Assembly: GCA_019750135.1 (NCBI GenBank)
Contig: JAIEOV010000016.1
Span: 124,001-188,000, forward strand
Length of the DNA stretch: 64,000 bases
Reading direction: 5' to 3'
Origin: Reyranella sp.
GTDB lineage: Bacteria; Pseudomonadota; Alphaproteobacteria; Reyranellales; Reyranellaceae
Both the position numbers and the translations under genes were made by a program. The first letter of the stretch is position 1. Each line of letters starts with the position of its first letter. Shown here piece after piece: positions 57,345 to 64,000 of the stretch. The notes below the pieces were generated by a model, which saw only the letters and a program-made list of their open reading frames with translations, searched no databases and was not told where the DNA came from.

Positions 57345-57486
57345 TTGCCTGTCTCCGGCCGCCACGATGGCGCTTCCGACAAGTTCCGTCACCTGCCGCT
57401 TTACAAGTCCGAAAATAAATTCGGGCCGTTTGTATCTTTTCGCCGTCGCCGTTCGTCCTCGGGGGGTGGACGGAAGGGTCGAGATC

Positions 57487-57506
57487 ACTTAACCTTTCAG
57501 TTAAGT
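57487..57506. promoter_or_regulatory. Operator-like inverted repeat before the second MFS gene
   Basis: ACTTAAC and GTTAAGT flank CTTTCA, 33 bases upstream of the ATG at 57539. This is a perfect 7-base repeat in an AT-rich patch, as expected for a MarR- or ArsR-like site; the regulator is unknown. Confidence 0.45.
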
Positions 57507-57538
57507 ATTAGTCCAAGAGCCCATTCGAGGAGCGACGG

Positions 57539-58768
57539 ATGAAACTGTTTTACGGTTGGGTCGTGGTCGCCGCCGGCGGCCTGCTGGGATGCGTGGCCAT
57601 CGGTTCGGTGTTCTCCCTGGCGGTCTTCCTGCAGCCGATGGCGGACGCGACCGGCTGGTCGCGCACCGGCGTGTCGGGCGCCATGACGATTGTCTTCCTG
57701 GTGATGGGCGTCGCGGCCTTCGGCTGGGGTGCGCTGACCGACCGTTTCGGGCCGCTTCCGGTCGTGCTGAGCGGCGCCGTCCTGCTCGGGCTGGGCATCC
57801 TGCTCGCGAGCCGCGCCTCGAGCCTGCTCGAGTTCCAGCTCATCTACGGCCTGCTCGTCGGCGGCGCCACCGGCGCGGTGTTCATCCCGACGATGACGAC
57901 GGTCACCGGCTGGTTCGAGAAGCGTCGCAGCCTCGCCGTGTCTCTGGTGTCGGCCGGCATGGGCGTTGCGCCGATGACGGTCTCGCCGTTCGCGAGCTGG
58001 CTGATCACCAACTACGACTGGCGCACCGCCCAGCTGGTGATCGCCATCCTGGCCTGGGTCGTCCTCGTGCCGACCGCCTTCCTGGTGCGCCGCGCGCCTG
58101 AGGTGATCGATGAGCGCGAACGCATCGTCGCGCCGCCGGGCATGACGATGGGCGCCGCCGATCCCGGCCTGACGGCGGGCCAGGCGCTGCGCTCGCCGCA
58201 ATTCTGGGTTCTGTCGCTCACCTACCTTTGCTGCTGCGCCACGCATTCCGGCCCGATCTTCCACACGGTGAGCTACGCCGTTGCCTGCGGCCTGCCGATC
58301 ATGGCGGCGGTCACGATCTACAGCGTCGAGGGCCTGGCGGGGCTGGGCGGACGCATCCTGTTCGGCCTGGCGGGCGACCGCTTCGGCGCCAAGCGCGTGC
58401 TGGTGATCGGCCTGTTCGCCCAGGCGCTGGGCGCCGGCGCCTACTTCTTCGTGCGCCAGCTCAGCGAGTTCTATGCCGTGGCCGCGGTGTTCGGCCTGAT
58501 CTACGGCGGTATCATGCCGCTCTATGCCGTGATCGCGCGCGAATACTTCCCGATGCGCATCATGGGCACGGTGCTGGGCGCCTCGACGATCTTCTCCAGC
58601 CTCGGCATGGCGTTGGGACCCGCCGTGGGCGGCTGGATCTTCGACACCACCGGCGGCTACGGCTGGCTCTACATCGCCTCGGCCGGCATGGGGTTGGGCG
58701 CCATGCTGATCGCCCTGCTGTTCCCGCCCTTCCCTTCGCAGCAGCGAGTGGCAACCCAGCCGGCTTGA
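57539..58768 (+). CDS. MFS transporter, paralogue of 54292-55512
   Basis: A 409-residue permease with the same 12-segment plan: MKLFYGWVVVAAGGLLGCVA, GWGALTDRFGP, GWFEKRRSLAVSLVSAGMG and THSGPIFHTVSYAV. Most of its residues match the first copy, and even the DNA near the 3' end (58690-58740) is almost the same, so the duplication is fairly recent. It has its own palindrome-marked upstream region. The substrate is unknown. Confidence 0.92.
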   Translation: MKLFYGWVVVAAGGLLGCVAIGSVFSLAVFLQPMADATGWSRTGVSGAMTIVFLVMGVAAFGWGALTDRFGPLPVVLSGAVLLGLGILLASRASSLLEFQLIYGLLVGGATGAVFIPTMTTVTGWFEKRRSLAVSLVSAGMGVAPMTVSPFASWLITNYDWRTAQLVIAILAWVVLVPTAFLVRRAPEVIDERERIVAPPGMTMGAADPGLTAGQALRSPQFWVLSLTYLCCCATHSGPIFHTVSYAVACGLPIMAAVTIYSVEGLAGLGGRILFGLAGDRFGAKRVLVIGLFAQALGAGAYFFVRQLSEFYAVAAVFGLIYGGIMPLYAVIAREYFPMRIMGTVLGASTIFSSLGMALGPAVGGWIFDTTGGYGWLYIASAGMGLGAMLIALLFPPFPSQQRVATQPA

Positions 58769-59794
58769 TCAGGCGCCGCCAAACATCGCACGCAGTCTCG
58801 GAGCGACATCGCGCGCGAAGCGTTCGAGGCTGGCATTGGTGTCGTCGGGCGTGAGCCCCGGCGGCACCGCCCAGGTGACGATGTCGGTGAGCCCGTATTC
58901 GCGGATGAAGGCGGCGAGCTCGTTTACGCAATGCTCGACGTCGCCCACCACCCAGGTCTGCGGGATGCGATCGGCCTCGGCGATGCCCTGGACGCCGCCA
59001 TGGCCGCCGGCTTCCTCGCGGAAGCGATGGTAGATGTCCATGCGCCGCCGCTCGGCCACCCGCACCTTGCCCCAGTCGCGCTCGCGATCGTCGGTCACCA
59101 GGCAGGACTTTATGATGCCGATGCGATGACCGGCCGGATCGCGGCCCTCATCCTTGAGCTTCGCCAGCCAAGGATCGAGCGACTGCCGGCGCGGTCCCTG
59201 CGGCAGGAGGTTGGCGCCGACCCGCGCCGCGCGCAGCGCGCCCGCCTCGGACATCGCCGCCACCCAGAGCGGCGGCCCGCCGGGCTGCACGTAGCCCGGC
59301 GTGATCTTCACATCGGCGAAATCGTAGCGCTTGCCTGTGTAGCTGAATTTCTCGCCGGTGAAGGCGCGCTTCAGCACGTCGAGCCCTTCGTCGGTCAGCG
59401 AGACGCGGCGCGACACGGGCAGGCCAAAGCCCCGGAACTCGTGCGGCGCATAGCCCATGCCGACGCCGATCTCGACCCGGCCATTGCTGATGTTGTCGAG
59501 CACCGCGAGATCCTCGGCCAGCCGCAGTGGGTGATTGAACGGCAGCAGGCAGACGTCGCAGGAGAAGCGCACACGCTTGGTGCGCGCGGCCATCGCCGCG
59601 GCGACAGGAATCCACGATGGCAGGTAGCCGTCGTCGACGAAGTGGTGCTCGGTGAACCACACGAGATCGAGCCCCAGTCCGTCGAGCCACGCCACCTGAT
59701 CCATGATCGCGGCATAGAGCGCCGGGTTGCTCAGGCCCGATTCCGGCGGATTGCGGAAATCGTAGGCGACGCCCAGGCGCAGCTTCTTGCCCAT
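58769..59794 (-). CDS. LLM class flavin-dependent oxidoreductase
   Basis: A 341-residue luciferase-like TIM barrel. Marks include LDLVWFTEHHFVDDGYLPS, VRFSCDVCLLPFNHPLRLAE, VEIGVGMGYAPHEF and GANLLPQ. The TEHH segment is usual for FMN-dependent bacterial luciferase-like monooxygenases. It differs clearly from the LLM protein at 4783. The stop directly abuts the MFS stop (tail to tail). Substrate unknown. Confidence 0.9.
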   Translation of the reverse strand: MGKKLRLGVAYDFRNPPESGLSNPALYAAIMDQVAWLDGLGLDLVWFTEHHFVDDGYLPSWIPVAAAMAARTKRVRFSCDVCLLPFNHPLRLAEDLAVLDNISNGRVEIGVGMGYAPHEFRGFGLPVSRRVSLTDEGLDVLKRAFTGEKFSYTGKRYDFADVKITPGYVQPGGPPLWVAAMSEAGALRAARVGANLLPQGPRRQSLDPWLAKLKDEGRDPAGHRIGIIKSCLVTDDRERDWGKVRVAERRRMDIYHRFREEAGGHGGVQGIAEADRIPQTWVVGDVEHCVNELAAFIREYGLTDIVTWAVPPGLTPDDTNASLERFARDVAPRLRAMFGGA

Positions 59795-59936
59795 CGGCGT
59801 TTTCTCCCTTTCCTTGCCTTGAATATCGGCAGTGCCGAGCCTACGTTCGCGGCCTCGTCGAATTCAACAGGATGTGCAGCGATGGATTTCCGCGTGACAG
59901 CAAACCAACACCTTGCTCTCGGGGAAATCCGTCTTC

Positions 59937-61508
59937 ATGCCTGCATCAATCACTGTCTCTCGTCTCGCCTGGTCGACGCCTGACGACCGGCCTGTCCTCA
60001 CCAATCTCGATCTGAGCTTCGGCCGCGAGCGTACCGGCCTCGTCGGACGCAACGGCGTGGGCAAGAGCACGCTGCTCAAGTTGATCGCCGGCGACCTGCC
60101 GTTGCAGTCGGGCGACGTGTCGATCACGGGCACGCTCGGCGTGCTGCGCCAAACGGTGCAGGCCGACCCGCGCCAGACGGTGGCGGACCTGTTCGGCGCC
60201 AGCGACGCGCTCGCCGTGTTGCGTCGCGCCGAGCGCGGCGACGCCGATGCCGAGGGGCTTGCACGCGCCGACTGGACCCTCGAAGCCCGCATGACGGCGG
60301 CCCTCGACCGGCTCGACGTGATAGCAGCGCCCGAAGCGCCGCTGTCGACGCTGTCGGGCGGTCAGCGCACGCGGGTGGGGCTGGCGGCGCTGGTCTTCAA
60401 CGAGCCCGACTTCATCCTGCTCGACGAGCCGACCAACAATCTCGATCGCGACGGACGGCGCGCGGTCATCGAGCTTCTGCGGGGCTGGCGCAGCGGCGCG
60501 ATCGTGGTCAGCCACGACCGCGAACTGCTCGAGACGCTGGACGCAATCGTCGAGCTCACCGGTCTCGGCGCCACCCGGTACGGCGGCAATTTCAGCCACT
60601 ATCGCGAGCGCAAGGCGCTCGAGCTGGCGGCGGCCGAGCACGATCTCGCCGACGCCGAGCGGCGCGTGGCCGACGTCGCTCAACGCGCACAGGCGACGGC
60701 CGAACGAAAGGCGCGCAAGGATGGCGCAGGACAGAAGAGACGCGGCCGCGGCGATATCCCGCGCATCCAGCTGAACACGCTGCGCAATCGCAGCGAGGCC
60801 ACCAGCGGCAAGAACGCGCGCCTGTCCGAGCACCGGGGCGAGCAGGCGCTCGAAGATGCCGCGAGCGCGCGCCAGCGCATCGAGGTGTTGCAGCCTCTGA
60901 CCGTTGCGGTGCCGCCGACCGGGCTGCCGGCGGCAAAAACTGTTCTCAGGATCGACGCGGTGCGCGTGGGTTATGACGGCCGGCCGCTCATCCGCGATCT
61001 TTCGTTGGCCATCACCGGCCCCGAACGCATCGCCGTCACGGGCGCGAACGGCTCGGGCAAGACGACGTTGCTGGCTTTGATCGCCGGGCGGCTGGCGCCG
61101 TGGACTGGAACAGTGCGCCTGATGACCGACGTCGCCATGCTCGACCAGCAGGTGAGCCTGCTCGATCCCGCGGCGTCGATCCGCGACAACTTCCGGCGTC
61201 TCAATCCAGACTCCGACGAGAACGCCTGTCGCGCCAGCCTGGCCCGCTTCATGTTCCGCGCCGACGCCGCGCTGCAGGTCGTGGGAAGCCTGAGCGGCGG
61301 ACAATTGCTGCGCGCCGGTCTCGCCTGCGTTCTCGGTGCCAGGCCACCGCAGCTCCTGATCCTCGACGAGCCGACCAACAACCTCGACCTCGAGTCGATT
61401 GCGGCTGTCGAGGCGGGACTACGCGCGTATGACGGCGCGCTGCTAGTGGTCAGCCATGACGAGGCGTTCCTCGAAGCCATCGGCATTACGCGCCGCCTCG
61501 GGATATGA
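59937..61508 (+). CDS. ABC-F family ATPase
   Basis: A 523-residue soluble protein with two ABC cassettes and no membrane part. Walker A motifs are GRNGVGKST and GANGSGKTT; signatures LSGGQRTRV and LSGGQLLRA; Walker B LLDEPTNNLD in both. A charged linker with basic residues (RKARKDGAGQKRRG) lies between the halves. ABC-F proteins act on the ribosome, some giving antibiotic resistance; this one resembles housekeeping or Uup/Ydi-like members. Its last 66 bases overlap the GST gene in opposite orientation. Confidence 0.92.
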   Translation: MPASITVSRLAWSTPDDRPVLTNLDLSFGRERTGLVGRNGVGKSTLLKLIAGDLPLQSGDVSITGTLGVLRQTVQADPRQTVADLFGASDALAVLRRAERGDADAEGLARADWTLEARMTAALDRLDVIAAPEAPLSTLSGGQRTRVGLAALVFNEPDFILLDEPTNNLDRDGRRAVIELLRGWRSGAIVVSHDRELLETLDAIVELTGLGATRYGGNFSHYRERKALELAAAEHDLADAERRVADVAQRAQATAERKARKDGAGQKRRGRGDIPRIQLNTLRNRSEATSGKNARLSEHRGEQALEDAASARQRIEVLQPLTVAVPPTGLPAAKTVLRIDAVRVGYDGRPLIRDLSLAITGPERIAVTGANGSGKTTLLALIAGRLAPWTGTVRLMTDVAMLDQQVSLLDPAASIRDNFRRLNPDSDENACRASLARFMFRADAALQVVGSLSGGQLLRAGLACVLGARPPQLLILDEPTNNLDLESIAAVEAGLRAYDGALLVVSHDEAFLEAIGITRRLGI

Positions 61509-62159
61509 CGACGGGCGGAGCGGCAGCGCGGAATTGCCGACGTTCATCAGCTCGTAGGGCGGCTGCCAGCCCGGCAGCGCAGCCAGGCGCCGCCGCCAGG
61601 CATGGATGGAAGGGAACGCCGTCTCGATGTCGAAGCCGGTCTCTGACATCGGATAGAAGACATAGCCGGCCAACGAGAAGTCGATGATGGTCACGCGGTC
61701 GCCCAGCATGAACGGCTGATCGGCGAGATGCTTGTCGACAATGGCAAAGGCACTCTGGGCCCGGCCCTTGAGATAGGCGAGCAGCGCGGAATGAGCGGGC
61801 TCGCTCGCCAGCACGTTGGCGAAGCGATGCTGCGCGTAGCCGCTGGTGAACTTGTGATTGTCGAACAGCATCCAGCGCAATGCTTCGAATCGTTGCTCGG
61901 GAGCGACGGCGAAGTGGCCCGTCGTCTCCGCGAGCCAGCTCAGGATCGCGCCCGACTGCGACATGAACCGGCCGTCGGCCTCGAGCACCGGCACCTCGCC
62001 CATGACATTGGTCGAGGCGCGCCAGTCCGGGTCGCGCATCTGGCCGCCGGCGAAATCGACGCCGACGGGCTCCCAGTCCAGGCCGGCGCAGTTGAGGTAC
62101 AGCGCGACCTTGTAGGAATTGCCCGAAGCACCGATGCAGTAGAGCCTGTAGTGTGCCAT
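61443..62159 (-). CDS. Glutathione S-transferase
   Basis: A 238-residue GST. The thioredoxin-like N-domain (YRLYCIGASGNSYKVALYLN) has the GSH-binding VMGEVPVLE and SQSGAIL segments, with the all-helical C-domain after about residue 90 (FMLGDRVTIIDFSLAGYV). The family's usual end is near GWQPPYELM; here about 30 more residues extend to 61443 antisense to the ABC-F gene. The start at 62159 fits the fold. Confidence 0.9.
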   Translation of the reverse strand: MAHYRLYCIGASGNSYKVALYLNCAGLDWEPVGVDFAGGQMRDPDWRASTNVMGEVPVLEADGRFMSQSGAILSWLAETTGHFAVAPEQRFEALRWMLFDNHKFTSGYAQHRFANVLASEPAHSALLAYLKGRAQSAFAIVDKHLADQPFMLGDRVTIIDFSLAGYVFYPMSETGFDIETAFPSIHAWRRRLAALPGWQPPYELMNVGNSALPLRPSSYPEAARNADGFEERLVMADH

Positions 62160-62197
62160 GTCCTCAACAACATGGCATCGGCGACTGCCAGTTTATG

Positions 62198-63097
62198 TCA
62201 GCACTGCCATTGCGCCGTGCCGGGCGTGGCGACGCGCACGCGATAGAGCGACGTCGAGGCCGTGATGTACAGGCTGCGGAGATCGTCGTCGCCGAAGCAG
62301 AAGTTGGCCGCCGTCTCGGGCGTGCGGATGACGCCGAGACAGGTGGCGTCCGGGGCGAAGACGTGGACGCCGCCGGGACCGCAGCAATAGATGTTGCCCA
62401 CGCTGTCGATCTTCATGCCGTCGGGTGCACCCTTGCCAGCGCCCGTGGTCTCCGCCCAGACGCGACCGTCGGTGAGCCCGCCGTCGGCGGCGACGTCGAA
62501 GCGACGGATGTGCTTGCGTTCGGTGTCGTTGACAAACAGATGACGCTCGTCGAGCGAGAAGCAGAGCCCGTTGGGCTGGCCGAAGTCGTCGGCCAGCAGC
62601 ACCGGCGTTTGCGCATCGGCGCCGACCCGCCAGACGCCGCGGAAGTCGAGCTGCAGCGGACGCGGATTGCCGTAATATTCCAGGCGGCCGTAAGTCGGAT
62701 CGCTGAAGTAGATGGCGCCGCGCGCGCTCGTGACGACGTCGTTGGGGCTGTTCAGCTCCTTGCCCTTGTGATGGCTGGCGAGAACGACGCTCGTGCCGTC
62801 GGCCTCGGTGCGGGTCAGCGTGCTGGTGGCGTGCTGGCAGACGACCAGGCGACCCTGGCGGTCCCAGGTGAGGCCGTTGGACTGCGCACATGGCTTGCGG
62901 AACGTCGCGATGCCCTCGCCCGCCGTCCATTTGCGCATGTGATCGCCCGGCATGTCGCTGAACAGCAGGTAGCGGTCGCGGGCATGCCAAAGCGGGCCTT
63001 CGGTGAACAGGAACCCCCCGGCCAGCTTTTCGACGTCCACCGCCTTGCCAACGACCGAGGAGAACCTCGGATCGCGAACCTCGATCGTGTCGCTCAT
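62198..63097 (-). CDS. SMP-30/gluconolactonase-like hydrolase
   Basis: A 299-residue six-bladed propeller of the SMP-30/gluconolactonase family. Metal-site residues are in FTEGPLWHARDRYLLFSD (Glu), NSPNDVV (Asn) and PNGLCFSLDERHLFVND (Asn/Asp). The family hydrolyses lactones with calcium or zinc. The start at 63097 gives MSDTIEVRDPRF with GGA at good spacing; the ATG six bases earlier is equally possible. It lies just upstream of the GST gene in the same direction. Confidence 0.9.
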   Translation of the reverse strand: MSDTIEVRDPRFSSVVGKAVDVEKLAGGFLFTEGPLWHARDRYLLFSDMPGDHMRKWTAGEGIATFRKPCAQSNGLTWDRQGRLVVCQHATSTLTRTEADGTSVVLASHHKGKELNSPNDVVTSARGAIYFSDPTYGRLEYYGNPRPLQLDFRGVWRVGADAQTPVLLADDFGQPNGLCFSLDERHLFVNDTERKHIRRFDVAADGGLTDGRVWAETTGAGKGAPDGMKIDSVGNIYCCGPGGVHVFAPDATCLGVIRTPETAANFCFGDDDLRSLYITASTSLYRVRVATPGTAQWQC

Positions 63098-63322
63098 TTT
63101 CATTCCATCTGCAGTTCCGCCCATCGTACGGTTCTAGCCCGATCTGCAGACAGGCCACAACGCGGGGTAGAGATAGCCGCAAAATGCCGGTGGAAGCCGC
63201 TTGGCGACGTTCACGGCGGCGATGTCAGGTTCCCGTAAGCCTCGGCGACTAGGGTCATTTCGGGAGGCTGCGACGTCACTTCACTTGGTGTGAAGGACAG
63301 TCGTCGCGCACGTGGTGGACAA

Positions 63323-64000
63323 ATGGACCTGCTGCACAATCTGATGCTCGGGCTGAGCGTTGCCGTCTCGTTCCAGAATCTTCTTTACGCTCTACTAGGT
63401 TGCATGGTGGGGACCCTGATCGGCGTCCTTCCCGGCATCGGCCCGGTGGCGACCATCGCCATGCTGCTGCCGATCACCTTCCACCTGCCGCCGACCGCCT
63501 CTCTGATCATGCTGGCCGGCATCTACTACGGCGCGCAGTACGGCGGCTCGACGACCTCGATCCTGGTCAACCTGCCGGGTGAGGCCTCGTCGGTCGTGAC
63601 CTGCCTCGACGGCTACCAGATGGCGCGCAACGGACGCGCTGGTGCGGCGCTGTCGATCTCGGCGCTCGGTTCGTTCTTCGCCGGCACGGTCGGCACCATC
63701 ATCATCGTGATCTTCGCCGAGCCGTTGACGCGCATGGCGCAGAAATTCGGCCCAGCCGACTACTGCTCGCTGATGGCCTTGGGCTTGGTCGCGGCCGTCG
63801 TGCTGGCCAGTGGCTCGGTCATCAAGGCGATCGCCATGGTGTTCCTCGGCCTGCTGTTCGGCCTGGTCGGCACCGACGTCAACACCGGCGCCCAGCGCTT
63901 CACCTTCGACGTGCCCGAGCTGTCGGACGGCATCGACTTCGCGCCCATCGCCATGGGCCTGTTCGGCATCGCCGAGATCGTGGTCAATCTCGAACGACAT
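63323..64000 (+). CDS. tctA: TctA permease of a tripartite tricarboxylate transporter, 3' end outside window
   Basis: 226 residues are visible, beginning MDLLHNLMLGLSVAVSFQNL. The GVLPGIGPVATIAMLLP segment and GIYYGAQYGGSTTSILVNLP with EASSVVTCLDGYQMAR are TctA hallmarks. The protein is the large membrane subunit (about 500 residues). TctB, which usually precedes it, is absent upstream. The Bug protein at 48170 could supply substrate, which is speculation. Confidence 0.93.
   Translation, partial: MDLLHNLMLGLSVAVSFQNLLYALLGCMVGTLIGVLPGIGPVATIAMLLPITFHLPPTASLIMLAGIYYGAQYGGSTTSILVNLPGEASSVVTCLDGYQMARNGRAGAALSISALGSFFAGTVGTIIIVIFAEPLTRMAQKFGPADYCSLMALGLVAAVVLASGSVIKAIAMVFLGLLFGLVGTDVNTGAQRFTFDVPELSDGIDFAPIAMGLFGIAEIVVNLERH

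Overview
This window is chromosomal DNA from a high-GC alphaproteobacterium. The gene types fit soil lineages such as Reyranella or Bradyrhizobium relatives: HWE-family histidine kinases with stand-alone receivers, DUF4142 proteins, paired small stress proteins, Bug-type binding proteins and a TctA permease. The genus is an inference. I see no rRNA, tRNA or CRISPR array. Both ends cut through genes: a hybrid histidine kinase on the left and a TctA permease on the right.

Layout. 1-2.6 kb holds a membrane hybrid kinase, then a scar where a 76-bp copy of that kinase abuts a phage terminase fragment. 2.6-19 kb is mostly small stress or envelope genes (DUF4142 twice, YidB, GFA twice, YihY/BrkB, tiny membrane proteins), a coupled alcohol dehydrogenase/SDR pair, a frameshifted TPP enzyme and a large HPII catalase. 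The 1.3 kb upstream of the catalase carries two near-identical palindromes. 19-27 kb runs rightward: two FAD oxidoreductases (one with a Rieske domain), small stress proteins, a hemerythrin protein, a HAD phosphatase and glgX. 27-46 kb is rich in signalling: a SemiSWEET-PAS-HWE kinase fusion with its receiver, proteins sharing one unnamed N-terminal module, a hemerythrin/Asp-Arg repeat protein, a CheB next to a CheB-CheR-PAS-HWE kinase, and a receiver fused to a Crp-like regulator. Decayed mntH and formamidase genes lie among them.

46-64 kb is metabolic: SDR, carboxymuconolactone decarboxylase-like protein and Bug protein on the left of a divergent promoter; TauD-like dioxygenase, CoxG-like protein and TPP enzyme on the right. 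Next is an SDR divergent from a pterin-synthase/glycosyltransferase fusion that is followed by an MFS transporter. A 490-bp inverted-repeat-bounded stretch, an AdhP-like dehydrogenase, a second copy of the MFS transporter, a luciferase-like monooxygenase, an ABC-F ATPase, a GST, an SMP-30 lactonase and the start of tctA complete the window.

Best candidates for something new: the SemiSWEET-histidine kinase fusion (28191-29486) and the PTPS-GT2 fusion with its SDR and MFS neighbours (52362-55512), which could make and export a glycosylated pterin. Several genes carry single-base frameshifts. These may be true decay or assembly indels, and the sequence alone cannot decide.
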